DNA of 11,944 nucleotides from HGM04593 sp045589695 (GTDB taxonomy: Bacteria; Bacteroidota; Bacteroidia; Bacteroidales; Bacteroidaceae), in the NCBI GenBank assembly GCA_045589695.1, contig JAZNPP010000001.1:1-11944 (forward strand), in the 5' to 3' direction. Below the pieces are notes generated by a model. That model saw only the letters and a program-made list of their open reading frames with translations, had not been told where the DNA came from and did not search any database. Numbering within the stretch: position 1 is the stretch's first letter; every line of letters starts with the position of its first letter. Positions 1 through 5,723 of the stretch are shown piece after piece. The position numbers and the translations under genes were made by a program.

Positions 1-1
1 G

Positions 2-939
2 CTATTTTTCGATAACATTATATTCAAATACATATACAGTTTCCATATGCCATTGTTTATGCTAATAAGCGGATATTTTTTTGCATACGGAATAAACAAA
101 GAAGCAAAAGATATTTTCATTAACAAATTTAAAAGTTTAATTGTTCCAATATTGACTTGGGCTATATTACCACTTGTGATATTTATCGCAGTAAAATGTC
201 TAAAAAATGACTTTTCAATAATTTCCACAATCAAACACTATATTGCCTATAGTCTACATTCCTTATGGTTTATATGGGCAGTTTTTGGTGTTCTCTAATA
301 GTTATTATAATCAATAAAATATTCAAGGATAAGACATTAATCTATGTACTTATATTCGCTGTTTCATTTTTAATTCCTGATGGTTATAACCTTTATTTAT
401 ATAAGTTTATGTTCCCTTATTTTATTATTGGATACTTTTATAAAAAATATAATTGTCAAGAAAAATTAAGCAAAATATATAACAGTAATTACTTTATATG
501 TACAAGTGGAGCAATTTTCTTTATTTTGCTTTATTATTTTGAACGAGAATCTTATATATATGTATCAAAACATACTATATTAAATAAGGACATTATTAAT
601 CAATTAAGCATTGACTTATACAGATATTTTATAGGGTTTATAGGAAGTATTTTCACACTATCACTCTTAATCAAGATTTACAACTTTTGCGACAAAAAGA
701 AATTATTTAACGAAAACAATATCATACTGACAATAGGAAAAAATACAATGGGCATATATATAATATCCGATATCATCAACCAATTCGTTTTGAATAATAT
801 TACAAATTCCATCGCACGCCCAAACTACTTCATTATCGGGATAGAAAGTGTATTAGTGATACTTGTGTCAATGCTATTCATCAAGCTCATCCAACGAAAC
901 AGAATATCAAACAAATTCCTTTTGGGTGCTAAAGGATAA
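2..939 (+). pseudogene. Acyltransferase family 3 membrane O-acyltransferase, 5'-truncated by the window and frameshifted
   Basis: The reading frame is open from the window edge and shows IYSFHMPLFMLISGYFFAYG (codons from position 38), the typical first-half motif of acyltransferase family 3. These multi-pass inner-membrane enzymes O-acetylate surface polysaccharides or other cell-surface glycans. The frame stops at 296-298 after HSLWFIWAVFGVL. The +1 frame carries on in register as WCSLIVIIINKIF to a stop at 937-939. One extra T in the TTTTT run at 282-286 would restore WAVFWCSLIVIII, a normal family sequence, so a one-base deletion (or a sequencing error) is the likely cause. Hydrophobic helices follow at roughly 300-470, 500-540, 610-680 and 760-890, as expected. 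About 312 residues are visible and the N-terminal helix lies outside. Base composition is far more AT-rich than in the rest of the window, which is common for polysaccharide-modification genes acquired by transfer. The family is clear; the exact substrate cannot be told. Confidence 0.85.
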
Positions 940-946
940 GTATTTC

Positions 947-969
947 GACACCAGTTCTTGACACCAGTT
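947..969. repeat. Tandem direct repeat GACACCAGTT, two copies
   Basis: GACACCAGTT occurs at 947-956 and again at 960-969, with a period of 13 bp. It starts 8 bp after the acyltransferase stop codon and directly precedes the hairpin and nested stems at 968-1073. It may mark the edge of that structured element. Confidence 0.6.
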
Positions 970-995
970 TGCCGTTTCAAAAGGCAAAAATTATC

Positions 996-1073
996 GACAA
1001 GGCGAGTAGCAAAAGGTCGCACGAAGCGTGGATAAAGTTCACGCCGTGCGGGTTGCGAATAACGAGCCTTGTC
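996..1073. ncRNA. Candidate nested stem-loop element (structured RNA or cruciform-forming DNA)
   Basis: Three nested perfect stems can be drawn. The outer stem is GACAAGGC (996-1003) with GCCTTGTC (1066-1073). The middle stem is GCAA (1009-1012) with TTGC (1053-1056). The inner stem is CGCACG-AA-GCGTG (1018-1030) with CACGCCGTGCG (1040-1050), an 11-bp GC-rich arm with a two-base AA bulge and a 9-nt loop GATAAAGTT. A separate hairpin, TTTGCC (968-973) with GGCAAA (983-988), also with a 9-nt loop, sits just upstream. The strand of transcription is unknown. I do not recognise it as a known RNA family or an attC site, and it may instead be an interspersed repeat of the genome. Confidence 0.4.
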
Positions 1074-1101
1074 AATGATAAAACCATACAATAAACAACT
1101 T

Positions 1102-1139
1102 ACAACCGCTTCAACATTTCATTATGTTGAGGCGGTTGT
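1102..1139. terminator. Strong hairpin terminator, probably serving the acyltransferase
   Basis: A 16-bp stem pairs 1102-1117 with 1124-1139 (ACAACCGC...GCGGTTGT), with a single G-U pair at 1110/1131 and a 6-nt loop at 1118-1123. The right arm is T-rich and is followed by TTTCAATAT, which suits plus-strand termination. It lies 163 bp after the acyltransferase stop. Confidence 0.75.
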
Positions 1140-1184
1140 TTCAATATGATTAGAACTGCATCAAACATACTTATTACACCGTCC

Positions 1185-1220
1185 AAACGTGCCATGAAGC
1201 AAAAACCTCAAGGCACGTTT
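1185..1220. promoter_or_regulatory. Inverted repeat, possible operator
   Basis: AAACGTGCC (1185-1193) and GGCACGTTT (1212-1220) form a perfect 9-bp inverted repeat separated by 18 bp. The right half overlaps the proposed -33 element of the promoter for the gene starting at 1281. A repressor site is possible; a plain hairpin is the alternative. No regulator gene is nearby. Confidence 0.4.
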
Positions 1221-1250
1221 TGCATATTACCCAATTTTGCCCTATCTTCG
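1219..1250 (+). promoter_or_regulatory. Bacteroidetes-type promoter for the 1281 gene
   Basis: TTTG (1219-1222) and TATCTTCG (1243-1250) match the -33 TTTG / -7 TAnnTTTG pattern with one mismatch in the -7 box. The spacer is 20 bp. Transcription would begin near 1256, leaving a leader of about 25 nt before the ATG. Confidence 0.5.
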
Positions 1251-1280
1251 TAATATCAAAACCAATACACAAAAACACTC

Positions 1281-1640
1281 ATGAAATTCCTTTTCAGAAT
1301 TATTATATTTCTTACCCTCATTGCCGGAATATGCATAATATCATGTCCTAAGCACGACGACCATTCAGAAGCGTTAAAGCAGGAGGTAAAGAACTATTTC
1401 GACGAAGAGTTCGCCTATGACGACGAAGAGAGTGACGGCCTTGCGTTCCTGGCATCATCGCTATGTTCAGGCATATCGAATGCGGTCTTAGTCAATAAAC
1501 TTACCGTAGACAACTATTTTCTCTTCAGCATAGGACGGTTAGAGCTTGACGGCGAGAACAATGTCGTATCGGTAGGGATATTAAACCACGTATTCACAGA
1601 TATTCCCGAAGAGATAGAAGAGAAACTGGAAACTCTGTAA
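1281..1640 (+). CDS. DUF4359-like putative lipoprotein
   Basis: This 119-residue protein has an N-terminal hydrophobic segment (residues 4-21) ending in IISC, an acceptable lipobox with Cys22. The acidic residues Asp26-Asp27 shortly after it resemble the surface-export signals of Bacteroidetes lipoproteins. A non-cleaved membrane anchor is the alternative. The C-terminal half contains NYFLFSIGRLELDGENNVVS followed by VGILNHVFTDI, which resembles the core motif (FSVG...SVGILGHVFT) of DUF4359; that assignment is from memory. The biochemical role of the family is unknown. The start is the first ATG after a good promoter (1219-1250), and the next gene begins 24 nt after its stop, so the two are probably co-transcribed. 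Base composition is close to the rest of the window and unlike the acyltransferase upstream. Confidence 0.75.
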   Translation: MKFLFRIIIFLTLIAGICIISCPKHDDHSEALKQEVKNYFDEEFAYDDEESDGLAFLASSLCSGISNAVLVNKLTVDNYFLFSIGRLELDGENNVVSVGILNHVFTDIPEEIEEKLETL

Positions 1641-1664
1641 CCTTTACAACAGCACTACAGGAGC

Positions 1665-2060
1665 ATGCAACGCATCATAGGTTTACTGACATTCATCGTA
1701 TTCATGGCATTGCCTGCCGGCGACTGCCATGCAGGAGTGTCAAGCAAAGCCGTGCCCGTTGCTTCCGGACAAGGGCGTATTGAAGACACCATAAAGACAA
1801 GCATAGAGTCGCTTGCCGCCATGCTGCACGACTGCCGTTTTGAGCTTCCGCAGAGCAACCAGACCACATTAACAAGGCAAGGCAAGCAGCACACAGCCAA
1901 CAGACGTATCAACGACAGCAGCAAAAGCGGAGAGCCGCTAATGCTGCTACAGCATAGCAGGCAGCACATCACATTCGGCAGTGCATGCCGCACGGCAATA
2001 GCCGCCTCACGACATATTAGAGGCTATTACATTTATGCCCTGCGGCACATTATCATTTAG
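1665..2060 (+). CDS. Small secreted hypothetical protein
   Basis: I do not recognise this 131-residue protein. Residues 1-23 (MQRIIGLLTFIVFMALPAGD, then CHA) form a clear signal peptide with likely cleavage after Ala23. The mature part is rich in Gln, Ser, Arg and His and ends in a basic, Tyr/Ile-rich tail (RGYYIYALRHIII). It has no lipobox, no later membrane helix and no recognised domain. It starts 24 nt after the DUF4359-like gene on the same strand, which suggests one transcript and a shared envelope location. An opposite-strand frame covers 1655-1993 but lacks a coherent signal peptide or motif. The intact signal peptide and the operon-like spacing favour the plus-strand reading. Whether it is truly expressed cannot be shown here. 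Confidence 0.55.
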   Translation: MQRIIGLLTFIVFMALPAGDCHAGVSSKAVPVASGQGRIEDTIKTSIESLAAMLHDCRFELPQSNQTTLTRQGKQHTANRRINDSSKSGEPLMLLQHSRQHITFGSACRTAIAASRHIRGYYIYALRHIII

Positions 2061-2106
2061 CGTACAAAAAACCTATCGGACAACAGATAAGACGTTATAT
2101 GCCAGA

Positions 2107-2164
2107 AAGCCGTTTTTGATTTTATAAGAAATAACCACGAAATAAAATCAAGCGGTTTCTTATA
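2107..2164. other. Overlapping, mutually exclusive hairpins between two small genes
   Basis: One fold pairs TTGATTTTAT (2116-2125) with ATAAAATCAA (2142-2151), extended across a small internal loop by AAGCCG (2107-2112) with CGGTTT (2153-2158). A second fold pairs TATAAGAAA (2123-2131) with TTTCTTATA (2156-2164). Both cannot form together. The region could terminate the upstream secreted-protein gene, although no T tract directly follows; the first T run is at 2176-2183. Confidence 0.4.
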
Positions 2165-2201
2165 GCGTCACGGTATTTTTTTTGTATAACTAATTGATTA
2201 A

Positions 2202-2687
2202 ATGATAATGAAAACAGCAATTGAAAAAGAAATTCTTGCCGAGAACAACATTTCGGAGAAAAAAGAGAAACCGATAGTATCAATTTTCGTATTCGTCGCA
2301 GCGGCTGCATCGTTTGCGTTAGCGTTCTTCCTTGACGAGAAGAATGAATCGCAGATGCCGTTGTACTTGATAGGAGCAATACTCTTAGCGGCGGGCATAG
2401 TAAAACTATTCATAGGTTCGTCGGAACTCGTATATACCCCCACCGGAGAGAAACTCAGCAAAAGAGAATTATATTTCGAGTTGCGGGAGAAGAACGAGGT
2501 GATGAGCCTGCTCGAAAAGGGAGACATAAAGGCATTGACAAAAGCCGGCAAGAACAGCGACAACCTTCCCATAAGACTGTCAATAATGGCGACAGACAGC
2601 AACAGCATTGCCCTCTACCGCTTTTATCAGTTCATACCATACACATTTGAGCCGATAAGCGAACTGAAAATCATAAGAAAAGAATAA
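2202..2687 (+). CDS. Hypothetical two-helix membrane protein
   Basis: This 161-residue protein has a charged N-terminus (residues 1-23), two hydrophobic helices (about 24-44, PIVSIFVFVAAAASFALAFF, and 52-71, MPLYLIGAILLAAGIVKLFI) and a soluble C-terminal half of about 90 residues. That half includes LVYTPTGEKLSKRELYF, NLPIRLSIMATDS and a closing FYQFIPYTFEPISE segment. With two helices both ends face the same side, probably the cytoplasm. I do not recognise a named family, though the TPTG and QFIPYTFEP segments look like conserved motifs of a Bacteroidales-specific protein. ATG at 2202 and ATG at 2208 are both possible starts. There is no Shine-Dalgarno sequence, as usual for the phylum. It ends convergently with glnN, separated by palindromic and repeated DNA. 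Confidence 0.75.
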   Translation: MIMKTAIEKEILAENNISEKKEKPIVSIFVFVAAAASFALAFFLDEKNESQMPLYLIGAILLAAGIVKLFIGSSELVYTPTGEKLSKRELYFELREKNEVMSLLEKGDIKALTKAGKNSDNLPIRLSIMATDSNSIALYRFYQFIPYTFEPISELKIIRKE

Positions 2688-2718
2688 TTTTCTTATTAAC
2701 GACAATAAACACCCCGGA

Positions 2719-2756
2719 CAAACAGGCTGAATGAAAATTTTCATTCAGCCTGTTTG
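2719..2756. terminator. Perfect 38-bp palindrome, probable bidirectional terminator
   Basis: CAAACAGGCTGAATGAAAA (2719-2737) is followed with no spacer by its exact reverse complement (2738-2756). As RNA this gives a stem of about 17 bp with a 4-nt loop on either strand. The arm ends are CAAACAGG and CCTGTTTG, so each strand has only a short T run after the stem. It lies 31 bp past the stop of the membrane-protein gene and between convergent genes, which fits a shared terminator. Confidence 0.65.
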
Positions 2757-2794
2757 ATAAGAGGAGAACTGCAAGCCCGATACTGCTGACAAAA

Positions 2795-2920
2795 AGCGTA
2801 ACGCAGCAGATGTCATTCCTTAATAAAAATAATCTTGTGTTCTAAAAAGGGAAGATGCAAGGCTTGCGAAGTTTTTGGAAAAGGGAGTTTAGTGAACCTA
2901 AATGACCATTTACAAAAACG
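2795..2920. repeat. 126-bp direct repeat, unit 1
   Basis: It runs from AGCGTAACGCAGCAGA to ACAAAAACG and is immediately followed by a second copy. It differs from unit 2 at only four positions: 2811 T, 2813 T, 2840 T and 2894 G, against C, C, C and A at 2937, 2939, 2966 and 3020. All four are transitions. Internal short palindromes include GCAAGGCTTGC, GCGTAACGC and TTTAGTGAACCTAAA. No reading frame passes through the unit in a gene-like way. Confidence 0.9.
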
Positions 2921-3046
2921 AGCGTAACGCAGCAGACGCCATTCCTTAATAAAAATAATCTTGTGCTCTAAAAAGGGAAGATGCAAGGCTTGCGAAGTTT
3001 TTGGAAAAGGGAGTTTAGTAAACCTAAATGACCATTTACAAAAACG
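2921..3046. repeat. 126-bp direct repeat, unit 2
   Basis: Adjacent copy of the unit at 2795-2920, 122 of 126 bases identical. Its segment 2957-2976 has a perfect inverted copy at 3065-3084 next to the glnN stop codon. Confidence 0.9.
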
Positions 3047-3084
3047 AGCGTAACGCAGCAGATGCCTTTTTAGAGCACAAGATT
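2957..3084. repeat. 20-bp perfect inverted repeat flanking one unit length
   Basis: Bases 2957-2976 (AATCTTGTGCTC... to AAAAAGG) and 3065-3084 are exact reverse complements, separated by 88 bp. Unit 1 carries the same arm at 2831-2850 with one difference. The right arm touches the glnN stop codon (3085-3087), so a glnN transcript would carry a 20-bp stem immediately after its stop, with a choice of two partners. Confidence 0.85.
3047..3066. repeat. Truncated third copy of the 126-bp repeat
   Basis: AGCGTAACGCAGCAGATGCC matches the first 20 bases of the unit, as a mosaic of units 1 and 2 at the variable bases. After that, the direct-repeat match ends and sequence inverted relative to the unit begins (3065-3084). 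Confidence 0.8.
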
Positions 3085-5268
3085 TTAGACAATAAACAAC
3101 AACTCCCTATACTTCGGCAACGTCCAAAGCTCATTATCGACGACAAGTTCAAGATGGTCAATATGATAACGGATAGATTCAAGCATGGGAGCGACAGTAT
3201 CGTGGTACGCTATAGCCTTGTCACGTTCATTAGAGATACGGTTAGCTATTTTGCGACGTTCTACAAGCTCGGTCACGAGGCGACGAATTTCGGATACATG
3301 TTCCGCCATCTGCTTTACAAGCTCGATATTCTCGGCCGAGAGACGGTCGCCCTCTTCCTTGCCGATAACCTGTTCCATCTTTATCACGTTGTCGAGGAGA
3401 GAACTTTGATACTTGGTTGCCGTAGGGATAATATGGTTAAGCGCGAGGTCACCGAGAACACGCGCTTCAATCTGTATTTTTTTTGTATACATCTCCCACT
3501 TTATCTCGTTGCGGGCACGCAGTTCCGTTTCCGTCATAACCTCCATATTGCGGAACATCGCTACACTCTCCTTGTCAAGATAACGGTCGAAGACTATTGG
3601 AGCGCTTGCCTCACAGTCGAGCCCTCGACGCATGGCTTCACGGCACCACTCGTCGCTGTATCCGTTGCCGTCGAAACGGATAGGCTTGCTGTATTTTATA
3701 TATTTGCGGATTACCTTTACAAGAGCGTCCTCTTTGGCGATGCCGCTGTCGATGAGCATGTCCACCTCATGTTTGAAGATAGTGAGCTGTTCAGCCATAG
3801 CTGTGTTAAGAGCTATCATCGCCGATGCACAATTAGCCTCGGAGCCTACGGCACGGAATTCAAAACGGTTACCTGTAAAGGCGAAAGGCGACGTACGGTT
3901 ACGGTCGGTATTGTCAATCATCAGTTCCGGGATTGACGGAATGTTAAGACGCAGTTCACGCTTGCTGAGTATCTTAACTACATCGTCTGTAGTCTCCATG
4001 TGGTCAAGAACCGAAGAGAGATGCGAACCGAGGAAGCTTGATATGATAGCAGGGGGCGCCTCGGCTGCACCAAGACGATGAGCATTGGCGGCAGACATTA
4101 TGCTCGCCTTAAGAAGGCCGTTATGGCGATATATAGCGGCAAGGGTATTTACGACGAACGTGATGAAACGTAAATTATCCTTATCGGTCTTACCGGGAGC
4201 CATGAGAAGCACGCCCGTGTCCGTGCCGAGCGACCAGTTGTTATGCTTTCCCGAGCCGTTCACGCCCTTGAAAGGCTTTTCGTGCAGCAGCACACGGAAG
4301 CCGTGACGGCGCGCCACCTCTTTCATTATAGCCATTATAAGCATATTATGGTCTACTGCAAGGTTGCATTCCTCGTATATCGGCGCAAGCTCGAACTGGT
4401 TGGGAGCGGCCTCATTATGGCATGTCTTCGCTGGAATACCCAGTTTTAAAGCCTCAATCTCGAGTTCTTTCATAAAGGCGGCTACACGCTTCGGTATTGA
4501 GCCGAAGTAGTGGTCTTCGAGCTGTTGGTTCTTGGCGCTGTCGTGCCCCATGAGAGTACGGCCCGTGAGGAGCAGGTCGGGACGTGCGAGCATCATGCCC
4601 TCATCTACAAGAAAATACTCCTGTTCCCAGCCGAGAAACGTCGTAACCTTCTTGACGTTTTTGTCAAAATAACGGCAGACGTCTGTCGCAGCCTTGTCTA
4701 CTGCACGCAACGATTTCAGCAACGGCGCCTTGTAGTCGAGAGCCTCGCCCGTGTATGAGATGAACACTGTTGGCACGCAAAGCGTGTCGTCCATAAGAAA
4801 TGCCGGCGACGTAGGGTCCCATGCGCTGTAGCCTCGAGCCTCAAAAGTGCTTCGTATACCACCGTTAGGGAACGAAGAGGCGTCGGGTTCCTGCTGGACA
4901 AGAAGCTTGCCCGAAAACTCCTCAATTATGCCGCCTTTACCGTCATGCTCGATGAAAGCGTCGTGTTTTTCGGCAGTCGTTTCCGTAAGCGGGTGAAACC
5001 AATGAGTATAATGCGTAGCTCCGTTCTCCACAGCCCAACGCTTCATGCCTTCGGCAACGCTGTCGGCAATTGAACTGTCAAGCGGAGCGTCATTATCTAT
5101 TACATCTATCAATTTGTTATAAACCTCTTTCGACAGATACTTGAACATTTTCTCACGGTTGAACACCTTTGCTCCGAAATAGTCCGACGGGCGTTTATCA
5201 CATTCTGGAACCTCTACGGCTTTTTTTCCGAATGCCGCTGTTATTACCTCAAATCGTAGTTTTGACAT
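3085..5268 (-). CDS. glnN: Glutamine synthetase type III (GlnN)
   Basis: GlnN makes glutamine from glutamate, ammonia and ATP in the cytoplasm, and is the usual GS type in Bacteroidales. The protein is 727 residues, matching the family's usual 720-730. GSIII signatures run in order: TTAEKHDAF (98-106), EEFSGKLL and QQEPDASSFPNGGIR (117-139), GWEQEYFLVD (213-222), NEAAPNQFELAP (285-296), KPFKGVNGSGKHNNWS (331-346) and NRTSPFAFTGNRFEFRAVGS (457-476). The C-terminus ends LPKYRELLFIV. I place the start at the ATG of MSKLRFEV (5266-5268). The frame stays open upstream to 5358, but that would put the start inside the promoter at 5330-5361, and the extra 30 residues do not look like GlnN. It stands alone, divergent from nagA and convergent with the membrane-protein gene. 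No GlnB-type regulator is adjacent. Confidence 0.97.
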   Translation of the reverse strand: MSKLRFEVITAAFGKKAVEVPECDKRPSDYFGAKVFNREKMFKYLSKEVYNKLIDVIDNDAPLDSSIADSVAEGMKRWAVENGATHYTHWFHPLTETTAEKHDAFIEHDGKGGIIEEFSGKLLVQQEPDASSFPNGGIRSTFEARGYSAWDPTSPAFLMDDTLCVPTVFISYTGEALDYKAPLLKSLRAVDKAATDVCRYFDKNVKKVTTFLGWEQEYFLVDEGMMLARPDLLLTGRTLMGHDSAKNQQLEDHYFGSIPKRVAAFMKELEIEALKLGIPAKTCHNEAAPNQFELAPIYEECNLAVDHNMLIMAIMKEVARRHGFRVLLHEKPFKGVNGSGKHNNWSLGTDTGVLLMAPGKTDKDNLRFITFVVNTLAAIYRHNGLLKASIMSAANAHRLGAAEAPPAIISSFLGSHLSSVLDHMETTDDVVKILSKRELRLNIPSIPELMIDNTDRNRTSPFAFTGNRFEFRAVGSEANCASAMIALNTAMAEQLTIFKHEVDMLIDSGIAKEDALVKVIRKYIKYSKPIRFDGNGYSDEWCREAMRRGLDCEASAPIVFDRYLDKESVAMFRNMEVMTETELRARNEIKWEMYTKKIQIEARVLGDLALNHIIPTATKYQSSLLDNVIKMEQVIGKEEGDRLSAENIELVKQMAEHVSEIRRLVTELVERRKIANRISNERDKAIAYHDTVAPMLESIRYHIDHLELVVDNELWTLPKYRELLFIV

Positions 5269-5329
5269 ACTGCTTATGTTCTTCAAAAGAATTCCAAAAA
5301 ATATCTTTTTGTAAATTATAAAATTTTTG

Positions 5330-5361
5330 CAAATATAACGCCGATTCGCTACAAACACAAA
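5330..5361 (-). promoter_or_regulatory. glnN promoter
   Basis: Read on the minus strand, TTTG (5361-5358) is followed after exactly 20 bp by TATATTTG (5337-5330), a perfect match to the Bacteroidetes -33/-7 consensus. Transcription would start near 5325, giving a leader of about 57 nt to the ATG at 5268. Confidence 0.8.
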
Positions 5362-5647
5362 TCATTTTAAAAAAAGGAAGTAATTTTCAATGATTTTAGA
5401 CAAAAAACATGGGTCACTTTATAAAAATACGAGGTAAAAACGAGACAAATCACGAAAAAGCGAGTCGATTTCAGAAAAACGTCCATTTTTAACCATTCTG
5501 TCATTTTGCCACAAATACAATCAATTTTAAATAAAAATATCACATTTTGCAAGCAAAAACGTGCAAATGCAAAAGAAGCCCAAAGAGTGTGGAATTCCGT
5601 GCGACAAAGCAAAGAGAAATCATTTGATAAAAAAGTTGTAAAAAAAC

Positions 5648-5677
5648 TTTAAATAAATGATTATTTCAATAACTTTG
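5648..5677 (+). promoter_or_regulatory. nagA promoter
   Basis: TAACTTTG (5670-5677) is a perfect TAnnTTTG -7 box. The best -33 candidate is TTTA (5648-5651), an imperfect match with an 18-bp spacer. The leader would be about 40 nt. Confidence 0.6.
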
Positions 5678-5723
5678 CGGTAACATCTCAAAAAAGGGGA
5701 AACTTATAACAAATTCAAATATT

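Larger units (their letters stand above)
940..1280. other. Non-coding interval rich in secondary structure
   Basis: No convincing gene. The minus-strand reading frame over 825-1091 is mostly antisense to the acyltransferase 3' end and has no recognisable motif. The stretch holds a 10-bp direct repeat (947-956 and 960-969), a 6-bp hairpin (968-973/983-988), a nested stem structure (996-1073), a terminator (1102-1139), an inverted repeat (1185-1193/1212-1220) and a promoter (1219-1250). Confidence 0.7.
2688..3084. other. Non-coding interval between convergent genes, filled with palindrome and repeats
   Basis: No gene is supported. It contains a perfect 38-bp palindrome (2719-2756), two 126-bp direct repeats (2795-3046) with the start of a third (3047-3066), and an inverted 20-bp copy of part of the repeat that reaches the glnN stop codon (3065-3084). 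It lies in the 3' flank of both neighbouring genes. Confidence 0.75.
5269..5723. other. AT-rich divergent intergenic region between glnN and nagA
   Basis: It contains the glnN promoter (5330-5361, minus) and the nagA promoter (about 5648-5677, plus). Between them (5370-5640) I see no gene, no strong hairpin and no repeat. An 81-codon minus-strand frame at 5367-5612 is Phe/Cys-rich with no motif and is rejected. Confidence 0.6.

Noticed and set aside
996..1073. Integron attC site
   Set aside because: The stems do not show the conserved 7-bp outer and inner core sites of attC, and there is no cassette layout or integrase.
825..1091. 88-codon minus-strand frame across the acyltransferase end and the structured region
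   Set aside because: Half is antisense to the acyltransferase and the rest is palindromic DNA; no signal or domain.
2795..3084. CRISPR array
   Set aside because: The repeats are 126 bp and directly adjacent, without short repeats separated by unique spacers, and no cas genes are present.
3028..3936. 302-codon plus-strand frame opposite glnN
   Set aside because: It lies antisense to the well-conserved 3' half of glnN and starts inside the repeat array. Its translation has no domain or coherent hydrophobic pattern.
3632..4081. 149-codon plus-strand frame inside glnN
   Set aside because: Ser/Arg-rich low-complexity translation antisense to the GSIII catalytic region; a frame shadow.
5367..5612. 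81-codon minus-strand frame between glnN and nagA
   Set aside because: Phe/Cys-rich translation of AT-rich DNA with no promoter or motif that I can support.
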